Assembly (NCBI RefSeq): GCF_029867415.1
Contig: NC_081186.1
Span: forward strand, 21,207,915 to 21,271,914
DNA: 64,000 bases
Direction: 5' to 3'
Source: Vicia villosa
Taxonomy: Eukaryota; Streptophyta; Magnoliopsida; Fabales; Fabaceae
Shown here in pieces: positions 42,370-54,100 of this stretch. The notes under the pieces were generated by a model. The model saw nothing but the letters and a program-made list of their open reading frames with translations, was not told the origin of the DNA and searched no databases. Numbering within the stretch: position 1 is the first letter of the stretch; each line of letters opens with the position of its first letter. A program made the position numbers and the translations under genes.

Positions 42370-44280
42370 TGTAACACCCGTATAATTTTAATATTAATTT
42401 AATTGGAATATTGAATTAATAATTAGAATTATAAAGATTTTGTGGAAATAATAGAAAATAATGGTTTATGGCATTTGGGCCATGTGAGGAAATAGTAAAA
42501 GAAGGGGGGGTGATTTTGTAATCCTTTTACTAATTTTATTATTATTTTCATAAAACAATTGGAATTGGGAAGAAAGAAGGAACGTGCAAGAACAGAGGGT
42601 TGAGAACACGAAGAACGTGAAGGAGAACTGTAGAGGGAGAGACCAAGGATCAAGAACTCTTGTCTAAGGTAAGGGGGGACTCTCCATTTAGTCTCTATTA
42701 TCGTGTTATGGATAATGATGTTGATTAGGAGTATTGTTTGGATCAATGGATTCTATATTCTGAATTTTTCTGTTTGTGTTCATCAATTGGATTGAAAATT
42801 GTGACTGTTAATCCCTAATAACTGAGTAGATTTAGGTTGTGATGAGTAAAATCGATTGTAGAATCATATACTATTGATGTTGAGTGAATTACATGGTGTT
42901 TAGAATGTGAAATTTCTGGTTTGGAGACCCAAATCGCAGGCTGTACAGATGAATTCGCGAGGAAGACGAATGGGTAAGTTGCAGATTTTGGGAAGACGCT
43001 GTTGATACGCGTATGATACGTGTATGATACGTGCCATACGTGTATGATACGAGCCATACGTGTATGATACGAGCCATACGTGTATGATACATGTATGATA
43101 CGTGCCATACGTGTATGATACGAGCGATACGTGTATGATACGCGTATGATGTTGTTTTGTGTGGAAATGTGGTTCTGTCCGTACGCGTATGATACGCGTA
43201 TGGTGTGTATGTTTTGTCTGAAATTGTGCTTCTGCCCGTACGCGTATGATACGCGTATGGTGTATGTTTTTGTGAAATTCTGGCCCTGTTGGTACGCGTA
43301 TGGTACGCGTATGGCCAGCGTGACCTGCAGATTCTGTTGTTTTGCGATATTTGAAAGTCTGACGACGTGTGACTTTAAATTGATGATTCTGTATGAAATA
43401 TTATTGTTTGATTTATGGAATGATGCAAATATATATGTATTGAACATACTTGTTAAATGATGATGAATGATGATGAATGAGTATAAGATGATGCTACTCA
43501 TAGTATGATGATGAAGATAGTATGTTGTGTATATGTTTGCATGCATTCATAATCATTGTTGTGGGCTGTATCTTAAGGATGAGAGGATTCAGTGAAGGGC
43601 AAGATTCCCATTGTGTGGAATCTGTGCTGGCAGGGCCGTATCTGGATGATGATAGATCGATCGGTGGGTTTTCCCATTGATGATGTTGGTACCACATGCA
43701 TAGTGTCAGTTTCATACATGTGCATGATTTGTTCTATAACATGATTATATATGTTATGTGAGGACTTGTCTATTTATTTGCGGATGTGTGATGATGACTT
43801 GTCTGAATATGAAACAATTGGGTGAATGATATAACTATGATATGTTGTTATTTATGATGCAATAACATTGGTTAACTGTGATGAGACTCACCCTTACTTG
43901 TTGTCATTTTCAGATTGAGGATAGCGGCGCGACTTGGTGAGGATTAGCTCATAAGTCGGTTTTTAGTTATTGTGTCGGTGTCATGCTCTGGTAGATGTAA
44001 CACTGGGAACGCGTTGTTTTGGAGTTTTGGATTATAACTCTATTTTGTTTTGTTATTTGAAGTCTTATACATTAAATGATGAATGTTGACTTAATAATTA
44101 AATTCCGCTGTGTAAACATGACTTTGTTTAATGAGTTATAATTCCAGATGTTTTCAGTGAATGCATGACAGGTGCCAAACGTGTGTATTCTTTATTTATT
44201 TTATGAATTGTGACACCTCTTGTATGTTTACTCTGATTAATAATTGTTTAAATGCCGCGGGTTATTAGAGGGGTGTTACA
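42370..44280 (+). repeat. Second LTR of the chromovirus-like family
   Basis: TGTAACACCC...GGGTGTTACA, 1911 bp, clearly related to 36904-38865. It abuts pol directly without a polypurine tract and is followed by an inverted Ogre LTR. Its TACGCGTA array (43006-43311) differs from the first LTR, with an expanded run of the TACGTGTA variant. A splice-donor-like TCTAAG|GTAAGG is at 42669. Confidence 0.9.
43006..43311. repeat. TACGCGTA / TACGTGTA palindrome array
   Basis: Eight TACGCGTA words plus a block (about 43018-43135) in which TACGTGTATGATACGAGCCA recurs about five times. The last doublet (43293, 43304) is identical to that of the other LTR. Confidence 0.9.
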
Positions 44281-46499
44281 ATTATAGTTTTGAGGAGGGG
44301 GACTCTCTTTGTTGCCAAGTGCCTACGTATCTCCTTAGGGAGAATCAGAGTCCACGTAGTTCGGGCACAGGGTTTACGCCTTAGAATTAGAATTTTATTT
44401 GATATGGTTTGAAGGCTTTTAAAGGCTTTTTGAATGGCCTATCGCAGTTTTGAATTTGTGATTTGAAGATGAAAGTGTTTTGAAGTTTAGCGTACAACCC
44501 TGATTTGATATGTTACCGTTAGGTGCGATGATCAATAGATTTGATCATTATAGTTAACGGATTATATGGAGTATTGCTGGTTACTCTGATCGATAGGTTC
44601 GATCGTCACGGGCAGCAAATAAAGTGTATTAAATTATGCGTTTTATCGTTTTATTATCTTATCTCTCGTCATTGCGACTAATAGATTTAGTCGGGTCGAG
44701 GAGAGAATCAAACCAGAATTAGTTAGATTATTAATAAATAAATTAAATCCAATTTGAAATTATTTCTCGTCAATGCGACTAATAGGTATAGTCGGATCGA
44801 GGAGAAAATTATATATACAAATCAATTAAACAAATTATTGAAATCATAAAAATAAATAAATTTTATTTTATTTTATTTTTCGCATGGGGGTGTATGTTAT
44901 AAATGGTAGCAATTGGGGGGTGTTATTATCAAAGGGCTTGGCCCATTAAGGATTATGGTCCGCTTGATTCAGTGCGGTGAGGACGTATAGCTTATGGTGC
45001 GATGCAGAATTAGGAGCGCTTTGATTTGAACCTAAGATGATCAAATGGCCTGCATGTATTGATAGTGAGGCGCATGGTATAGATAGCACACTGGATCATG
45101 TCCAGTGATGCTGCCAAGTGGCCATGGGAGACCAAGTGGCGTTGATCTAACGGCGGGGAGGGTTTTGACCAAAACAAACAAAAGAGAGAAAGAACTCTCA
45201 TTTTTCCAGATCCTATCCTCCCTCATTCTCGTTCTCTCATCTCTCTTCAAGCACTTACCCAGAAAAAAACCAGAAAACCCATCGTCGGCCACCCCTATCA
45301 ACCCATAACCCACCGTGAAACCCAGAAACCACCGCCGTGAACCCCAAATATTATGAACCATAACCCTAAAATTTCCAGATTCAACCAACGAAACACAAAC
45401 TCACAAACAATTCAATAATCAACCTAAGCTAAGTCGCGATTAGATTACCTTTTGTTCTTGAATTTCAGAAACGTGTAAGCTCCTCGTCCTAATCTCCTTC
45501 TTCTTCTTTTTCGCAGGTACCGATTAAGATGAAGATGAAGTCGAAGGCCTTTAGGGTTTGCTTGTTCACGGCGCAAGGATTCTTCTTCAACAATTTTTCC
45601 GAATCCCTTTCTTCTATTTATTCCTTTTTGTTTTATAGCCTAGGGTTAGTTTTGATTTAGGAATAATTAGATTCAATTGTTATTATTAGCTTCAGATTTG
45701 ATTTGCGTTCTTGTGAGATTCAGATTGTAATGTTTAATTTCTGTTTAATAAAATTTGATTTGATTTTATGTTAAGATTTGATTCTGTTCGTTATTGATTC
45801 ATCTATTGATTCTATTTTTGAGATTTCTTTCGTTTGAAGATTGGTGTTGCTTGATTAATCCATGGGCCTGGGTTGAAGATGAATAGGATTAGGGTTTGTT
45901 TGACTCTAGCGGCGTCTGAGGAGGAAGACAAACAGTGGCCGGGTCGGTTCCGACTCGGTCCACTCCATGACCCACCCACTTGGCCCAACGCCACCAGCCC
46001 AAACCTTACTCGCTGGTCAATGGTCCGCTGACTCACATTTAATTGGCCCAAATGACTTAGTTAATTTAATCAAACATTAATACTAACTAAAATGATAATA
46101 ATATTGACAATCCTAAATAACAATAGTGTTAAAAAATAAAAAGCTTAGTAGTTAATACTGATAATTAACAACATCCAGCAATAATAGTGAAATGCTTAAC
46201 CTTAATAATAATAATATATAATTAAACCCATAATTAATAAATAATTATATAAAAAATAATGACCTTATTAATCAAAAATTAATATGAATGAGTAAATGAT
46301 GAGAAATAATTGGGCCCAAAGCAAATTGGATCTCAAATATTTGCTATTCACACTTCTATTTTGTTTTAACCAATTTATAAGGGAATTTTATAAGAGATCG
46401 AGTTTAATAATAGATATATTAAACCCTATGGCCCTTAATTTCAATACCCTCAATAAATTAAGACGAGAATTGTATCGTGTAAATTTTTGGGGTATGACA
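44281..46499 (-). repeat. Truncated Ogre LTR
   Basis: The minus-strand LTR begins TGTCATACCCC at 46499. Its other end is cut at 44280 by the chromovirus LTR. The first bases after 44280 (GGGGACTCTC...GCCAAGTGCCTACGTA) match 57510-57540 of another Ogre LTR, about 235 bp from that LTR's 3' end. No gene is supported inside. A CT-rich leader-like stretch lies at about 45180-45500. Confidence 0.8.
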
Positions 46500-46649
46500 C
46501 TAATGATCAACATGTAATCAACATAGAGACAATAAAATATCACACTATTCTCACACAACTTTGTGTACAAACACTTTTCACAAGAATTAGATGAAGAAGG
46601 TGAGTAATTTAAAGTAGTATAGTATAAATTGCAATGAGTACCTTATTTA

Positions 46650-47450
46650 AGTTCTCTGGTCTCAAATATTCACTTGAATTTCTATGTTCAACCTTCTTGA
46701 TCAACTTCATCATTGATGTGCATGACACTTTTGATCCTTTTTCTTCTTTGCAAGGAAGCTAATGCAAACAAAACATTAATTTTCGTTGTGCTTGCTACTA
46801 GTGCACATGTGTCAAAATAATCAACACCTTCCTTTTGTCTAAACCCTTGGCTACTAATCTATCCTTGTAGATTTTTAGCGTGCCATCACTATGATACTTT
46901 CTTCTAAACATCCATTTTCATCCAATGACTTTTTATCCTTTAGGTAGATTGGCAAGTTCCCAAGTGTTGTTTGACATTATTGAAATCATTTTGTCTTGGA
47001 TAACATCATTCCAAGAGAAGTCCCTTGAAATTTCATCTTCATTGTAACTCTTTAGGATCATCTTCCACTAGAAGAATAATAGGAATCTTATGAAAAAATT
47101 CTCACATTTTTCTTCTACTGGATACAAGAAAATATGCCGACAATCGATTTTGTTCGGTCCTAGGTCCTTACCCTTTTAGACTTTCTGCTTATTCTAAGTT
47201 CGATTTGTTTTTCAACAAATCATTGACGAACTTTGGGTTTGTGTTTTCAACAACCCCTGGTAAAGCCTCCTCACAAGGTTCCTTATTTATGTGAATCTCA
47301 AATTCCTTATCCTTCGTGATAAGATTCTCAAAATTCAACATCTCATAATTTAATAGTTACATAAGACTCAAATTTCAGAGACATGCATAATGAACTATCT
47401 TTGAATAATCTTCATATTTTTTATAATAATAAGTCCCATTGAACACATTA
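46650..47450 (-). pseudogene. Ty1/copia pol fragment
   Basis: Read on the minus strand, pieces of the copia reverse transcriptase N-terminal part are visible: WELANLPKG, KWMFRRK, a RLVAKGFRQKEGVDYF segment and ALASLQ, between about 47000 and 46700. Beyond 47100 a Lys/Arg-rich linker toward integrase is possible. Stops and shifts are present, and no active site is complete. Confidence 0.75.
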
Positions 47451-47949
47451 CATCCAAATCAAAGTTATGATTTTAGAATCATAAAATTTTAATTAATTTG
47501 ATCACTTTAATGTTTAACAACTTTTGCTTTGATAATAATTCTAAAATACAAAACATGTACATGAAAATGATCAATAAAATTCATGGTGCAAACACAAAAT
47601 TACACACAACGTTTCAATTTTTTGCGGTAATTAAAATACTTACACCGATATCATGTTAGAGAATAATTCAAATATTGATAGTGTAGTAATAGTGTTAAAT
47701 CACGAAGTACTGTAATCCATTTTTTCACTTAAAAATCATATATGAATAACATGAAGTAGGTTATTAATTGATTACTTACTAACATATAATAATTAAGAAA
47801 TTGTGATGTTAATAGCACTCCTCCTTGTTAAAAAAAACAGTATAATATTAACATAACATAATATTCAAATCATTTCTTATTAATTAAGGTTACATATATG
47901 AGCGCCCTTATCATTAGGGTGAGTATTGGTTTTCGCCCTTTGAAGTATT
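47451..47949. other. AT-rich region, no gene seen
   Basis: Flank between the copia fragment and the MULE-like element. Parts may belong to the copia integrase region, but no motif is clear. The outer MULE boundary probably lies near 47880-47950. Confidence 0.3.
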
Positions 47950-48024
47950 TTTTTTTTAAAATTTCTTCACCCACCTCCTAACCTTCTTGCCCACCTCTAG
48001 TGAATTTACCACACTACCCCTTGT

Positions 48025-48232
48025 TTCGGAAGTTCATTTCCGAAAAGGTATTTTTTTTTGTAAAAAAGGTGTTTTCAGAAATGTATCTCCGAAAACGTGT
48101 TTTTTTTAATATAAAATATTGATTTCGGAGATGCATCTCCGAAATAAAGTTACTTTTCAGAAAATGTGGTGTTTTCGGAAGTTCATCTCCGAACGCACCC
48201 CCCTTGAGGGAATTCGGAAATGAACCTCCGAA
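48025..48232. repeat. Left palindrome cluster of the MULE-like element
   Basis: Five 20-bp dyads of the type TTCGGARNTNCATYTCCGAA start at 48025, 48074, 48124, 48174 and 48213. The copy at 48124 is a perfect palindrome. Confidence 0.92.
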
Positions 48233-48361
48233 TTTATATCTGGACAGAAGAAAAATGAAAAACAACAACGATTCGCTTTATTTAATCGGGTGAAGATTAC
48301 AACGATAATATTACTGAAAATTAAAGTTACATATTGTTGAACACGGGTAGGTGGGGATGAG

Positions 48362-49015
48362 TCAACATTGTTGCATTTCCGACCGAGGGCCCATATTCAA
48401 AACCTTGAGATTGTGCCGTTCATTGTAAACTTGCTTGATATTTGAAACGCTATCCGGTTTCTTACGCTTCAAATCGGCAAGTATGTTGCGAGGCGCCACT
48501 TTGACTATCGTTAGGTCCGATATCACATTCCTCTCTTCGCGGGACAAACGACACGCCATTGGATGCCCGTGTAACTTGACATCCAAGGCATGATTATGAA
48601 TTCCACAAATTACGGTTAACCGCCACAAATCATCAACCCTCCGAGTAGCACGCAACTTAAACGGACACCCGCACTTTCTCGATCCCGTGTCCTCGTGTTT
48701 TAGCACCCGGTTTGATTGTACATAACTACCACCCTGTTCGCAATTCAAAACAACGAAAGCTTTCCGCCTACTATTTCCGTTGTCCGACCTTAAAATAACA
48801 ATTCCAAATCCATGTTTGTTAGCTTCCTTCCGAACCCAATCAATCAATTGTTCGCGACTACCGAAGCTCCGTTCATTTGTAAAATGTTGCCGAACATCGA
48901 CCGCATTGATCATGGGAGTAACGTCAATAACCGGATCGTTATTAACGTTGACAATTTCCGGAACTATGCCTCCATCGTCTTGCACAATGTTGTCCGGATG
49001 CACCATACCTAACAA
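48362..49015 (-). CDS. FAR1-type DNA-binding-domain protein, transposon-borne
   Basis: 217-codon open frame. It resembles the N-terminal FAR1 DNA-binding domain shared by FAR1/FHY3 proteins and MULE transposases. An acidic leader (about residues 1-45) is followed by a SREQLIDWVRKEANKHGF helix (about 53-70) and a zinc-binding pattern with Cys in VVLNCEQGG, two Cys in RKCGCPF and His-x-His in GIHNHAL. The DDE transposase core and SWIM zinc finger that usually follow are absent; the frame stops soon after a RNILADLKRK segment. A CAACAAAT/TTGTTAG|GT junction just before the ATG on the minus strand could be a splice acceptor, so an upstream exon is possible. Role, if any, might be binding of the flanking palindromes; that is inference. 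Confidence 0.65.
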   Translation of the reverse strand: MLGMVHPDNIVQDDGGIVPEIVNVNNDPVIDVTPMINAVDVRQHFTNERSFGSREQLIDWVRKEANKHGFGIVILRSDNGNSRRKAFVVLNCEQGGSYVQSNRVLKHEDTGSRKCGCPFKLRATRRVDDLWRLTVICGIHNHALDVKLHGHPMACRLSREERNVISDLTIVKVAPRNILADLKRKKPDSVSNIKQVYNERHNLKVLNMGPRSEMQQC

Positions 49016-49075
49016 ATGAATAAATTAGCAAAATTGGCCAAAACTGTTTTTTTTTTTTAAACTGCCAGGGCATAT

Positions 49076-49533
49076 TTCGGAAGTTCATTTCCGAAATTTA
49101 TTAGGTAATATATTTCGGAAATGAACTTCCGAACCATATCAGTTTTCAGTAGAAATTTCTTCAATCAATGTAATGAAATAGGGGATGAAATGAGTGATGT
49201 TTACCTGAAATTGTAGCTTTCTATGCTCCCTTTAACGTGATCAACGGTTTGAAACTTGATTTTAAGGCGAAAAATGGATGGAGATTGATTGGGTTTTAGA
49301 GAGGGTTTTGAGAAGTTTTGGAGAAAAATGATGAAATAGTGAAGGAGGGAAATTTGTATATGCAGCAATATTTTCGGAAATGAACTTCCGAAAATATGCA
49401 CGGTTTTTGAATTTTTTTTGACTTCGGAAATGCATCTCCGAAAACACCAAAAAATTGGTGTTTTCGGAGATGCATTTCCGAAGTAAAAAAAATCAAAAAA
49501 AAAAAATAATAACTTCGGAGATTCATCTCCGAA
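49076..49533. repeat. Right palindrome cluster of the MULE-like element
   Basis: Six 20-bp dyads start at 49076, 49114, 49373, 49423, 49463 and 49514. Spacings within runs are 38, 50, 40 and 51 bp. Confidence 0.92.
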
Positions 49534-49834
49534 GCAAGGGTAGTTTTGGTTTTTCGCTGGGGGTGACCCCCATAGGGAGGTGGGTAAAGAAATTTTTTTT
49601 TTTTTTTGTGATTCCCCCCTTATAAATTAAAGATTATTTTTTCTGCAGCTCCTATTTCTTGTTTGGCTCATTAGACATATGAATCTCTTGTTTGGCTGAC
49701 TCGACTTAGTTTACTATATAATATAAATTAGTAATTCTAAAAAATTTGATTCCAATGAGACTCGAACCCATGAACACACGTTTAACTTGCTCATTAATGA
49801 TATATGTTTCAACATTATATTTTTTTTAATTTCA

Positions 49835-50558
<724 letters not shown>

Positions 50559-50559
<1 letters not shown>

Positions 50560-51239
50560 TTTGTCGTTTTGGAACAACACCTATGACAATTATTTTTTAT
50601 AATTTCCAACATCCTTTAAGTGTTTTATAGGGAATATCAAACATAAAATTCAAATATGCTGACAGAAAACATTTTAAAGATACCCGAGTCCATGCTGATG
50701 GACTTTGTAACGTTATGATATCAATGTAGATATGGCATGAAAAATGTTTATGCTTTCTCCACAATCACAATGCCATGCGGGAAATGGATCAGGTCAATGA
50801 GCTGTTCATTTGGCTTAAAATATATTTGTTTAACGTACAAATATTTATCATCTTTAATATTAACTATTCTCCATTGAATGAATTGTTGGCCTCCACCTAA
50901 TATTTTGAGGTCAATCACAACCAGTTGCTTACGGTTTTCTTATGGTGGTAGTATTATTTAGCTTGATATGTTTTTAGTTTTTGTCCTTTTCTGTAAAGAT
51001 TCATTCTATGGTCCTAATATAAAATCTTGTTGGTAAAGATTCCATTATGTATATTAATTGGCTTACAAACATGTGCCATCATTCCATTCGTACCTTGCAA
51101 AAGTCAGTTGTCTTTGTTAAATATAAAACAATAATGGGACGCGGCCCAATGACACTGCTTCAAAGTTGACCTCTCTTTCGTAAAAGAGATACTCCAATAC
51201 TATTTAAGATTCTAATTCCTTGAGTTTAAAGATTCTTTG
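50559..51239. other. AT-rich region, no gene seen
   Basis: No recognisable coding segment or element terminus. A short stretch (GCATGAAAAATGTTTATGCTTTC near 50732) resembles one near 24121. Confidence 0.3.
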
Positions 51240-53100
51240 ATATTTAATGTCTATATAAACTAGTAACAAAAATATTTAAATCAATAGTAAATTTTCATAT
51301 ATAAAAATATTTAGATCAATAATATATATTTTCTGTATACCATTTTTGAATAAAAAATATTTGGTTCATAAAAACCATTTTTTGTATATAAAAATATATA
51401 GATCAATAATAGACTTTTTCCCGTATACAAATATTACTTTTGAATCAAAAATATTTGGATCATAAATATCATTTTTCGTATATAAAAATATATAGATAAA
51501 TAATAGATTTTTTCCGGTCCCAAAAATTATTTTTGTTTATGTATCATTTACAAAAATATTTGAATCAATAGTAAATTTTCTTATATAAAAATATTTAAAT
51601 CAATAATAGATTTTTCCCGTATATCATTTTTGAATAAAAAATATTTGGATCATAAATACCATCTTTTGTATATAAAAATATTTAGATCAGTAATAGATTA
51701 ATTCCCGTATACAAATATTATTTTGTTTAGGTATCATTTTCAAAATAATTTGGATCAATAGTAAATTTTCGTATATAAAAATATTTAGATAAATAATAGA
51801 AATTTTCCATATACAAATATTATTTTTGTTTAGGTATCATTTATAAAAATATTTGGATCAATAGTAAATTTTCATATATAAATATATTTAGATCAATAAT
51901 AGATTTTTTCCGTATACTATTTTTGAATAAAAATATTTGGATCATAAAAACCATTTTTCGTATATAAAAATATATAGATCAATAATAAATTTTTTCGTAT
52001 ACAAATACCATTTTTATTTAGATATCATTTATAAAAATATTTGAATGAATAGTAAATTTTCGTATAAAAAAATATTTAGATCAATAATAGATTTTTTCCC
52101 GTATACCATTTTTGAATCAAAATTTTTGGGATCATAAATATAATTTTTCGTATGTAAAAATATCTAGATCAATAATAGATTTTTCCCATATTTAAATATT
52201 ATTTATGTTTAGGTATCATTTATAAAAATATTTGAATCAATAGTAAATTTTCATATATAAAAGTAGTAATAGTTTTTTTCCCGTATACCATTTTTTAATT
52301 AAAATTTTTGGATCATAAATACCATTTTCCATATAGAAAAAATATTTAGATCAATAAAAGATTTTTTTCCCGTATACAAATATTATTTATATTTAGGTAT
52401 CATTTACCAAAATATCTAGATCAATAGTAAATTTTCATGTATAAAAATATTTAGATCAATAATAGATTTTTTTTCCCGTATACCATTTTTTAATTAAATT
52501 TTTTTGGACCATAAATACCATTTTTCATATAGAAAAATATTTAGATTAACTATAGATTTTTTTCGTATACAAATATTATTTATGTTTAGGTATCGTTTAC
52601 AAAAATATTTGGATCAATAGTAAATTTTCGTATATAAAAATATTTACATCAATAATAGATTTTTTTTCCGTATACCATTTTTGAATTAAATTTTTTGGAT
52701 CATAAATACCATTTTTCATATAGAAAAATATTTAGATCAATTATAGATTTTTTTTCCCGTATACAAATATTATTTATGTTTCAGTAATGTTTACAAAAAT
52801 ATCTAGATCAATAGTAAATTTTCGTATATAAAAATATTTAGATCAATAATAGATTTTTTTTCCGTATACTATTTTTGAATAAAACTTTTTTGGATCATAA
52901 ATACTATTTTTCGTATATAAAAATATTTAGATCAATAATTGATTTTTCCGTATACAAATATTATTTATGTTTAGGTATCATTTACAAAAATATATGAATG
53001 AATAGTAAATTTTTGTATACAAAAAATATTTAGATCAATAATAATTTTTTTCCGTATACTTTAAAAAAAATATATATTTGGATCATAAATACCATTTTTT
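51240..53100. repeat. AT-rich tandem array with a period near 190 bp
   Basis: Higher-order repeats built from related sub-units of roughly 45-50 bp (AAAATATTTRGATCAATARTA, CCCGTATACCATTTTTGAAT). The marker TTTAGGTATCATTTA recurs at about 51536, 51725, 51829, 52016, 52208, 52391, 52575, 52778 and 52970. Most spacings are 183-203 bp, with one short one of 104. No coding potential. Confidence 0.9.
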
Positions 53101-53589
53101 TATAAAGAGTAAATGAAGTATAGAGAGATTAGGGTAGAAAACTAAAAAGGGGAAGAGAGAGAAAGAATGGTGAAAATAAGTTATAATATAGTTGAATAAA
53201 ATATTAAGATTATAATAGACAATTTTGTGGATAGACAAAAAAACCAACAATTTTAATAGGTGTAAAAAAAGTAAGGATGGGTAATTTTGTAAAAACCATA
53301 ACCATTAATTTTCTTATATTATAGATTTGAATATGACAAAACAGAAGAAAAATATTGTAGTACACATGGTGTAAGAATGTGGGTGTTTTGACTTGCTTAT
53401 AATATTTTTCATAATAGTTTTTGTGGAATAATAGTTAGTGTTCGGTCAATAATCTTCGGTGGATAGTGGTTTTTTTTCTTAATTAGGCATGGGATCTCTT
53501 TAACTTAATTTTGTATTTAATAAATATTACGTTTTAATTATTTTTATTTTATTAAAACTGTTCCGTTAGTTTTTTTTACAGAAACAAAC
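53101..53589. other. AT-rich flank, no gene seen
   Basis: Sequence between the array and the RNase H fragment. It carries the 25-nt word shared with 23012-23036 at 53304-53328. Confidence 0.3.
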
Positions 53590-54100
53590 TTAACAGTTTT
53601 TATTCATCAAACAAAGTTCAATACAAAGAGGTGTCATATTAAGGAAACTACGACTAGACCATGAATTGACCGCCTTAGCTAACAAATGGGCAACCAAATT
53701 CGTTTGGCGCTTAATGAACTTTACCTCAAATTTCGGAAATAAATGTAACAAACTGTAAATAGACTTAATGATAAAACTAAATTCAGAGGAACCGACATGT
53801 TTGGCTTTAAGCGAATTGACGACTGTTTGACAATCACTTTCAAAGATAACATGAGAGAATTGGGATGAGACGGCATGTTGTATTGCTTCCTTCAACGACA
53901 TGGCTTCAGCTTCAAGGACAGAAAAAAAGACCCACATCCCAAGAAACGCCTGCTCTGATGAATCTCCCAAAATGATCTCTTAAGCACCACCCTCTGTTAG
54001 TAGTACCACAAGCATTATTAAAACCTGCATCAACATTGCATTTCACCTGATTTATCATAGGCGGAATCCAAGTCATAGAATTATTATTAGTATCCCCTAC
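53590..54100 (-). pseudogene. RNase H-like fragment, probably LINE-derived
   Basis: Read on the minus strand, the start (KCNVDAGF near 54040, holding the first catalytic Asp) is in one frame. The rest (VLEAEAMSLKEAI, VIFESDCQTVVNSL, FIKRQTNLVAHLLAK) is in another, joined by a one-base shift near 53940. The order D, E, D and a late His/Asn-Ala-His segment fit the RVT_3 RNase H-like family, common at the end of plant non-LTR retrotransposons and in stand-alone copies. No reverse transcriptase is visible upstream. Confidence 0.75.

Larger units (their letters stand above)
47950..49611 (-). mobile_element. Small MULE-like DNA transposon
   Basis: Inverted termini are seen: ATTTCTTCACCCACCTCCTA at 47961-47980 matches the reverse complement of 49574-49593, next to poly-T on the left and poly-T/A on the right. 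An inner match (ACTACCCCTTGTTTC at 48013, inverted near 49531) extends it. The interior carries a FAR1-domain frame and eleven copies of a 20-bp palindrome on the two flanks. No DDE transposase is present, so it cannot be autonomous. The outermost bases and target-site duplication are unresolved. The MULE label is inferred from the FAR1 domain and long termini. Confidence 0.6.

Noticed and set aside
36904..44280. Treating the two LTRs and the gag-pol frame as one intact retrotransposon insertion
   Set aside because: Integrase and the polypurine tract are missing, the flanking 5-bp sequences differ, and the LTR word arrays differ.
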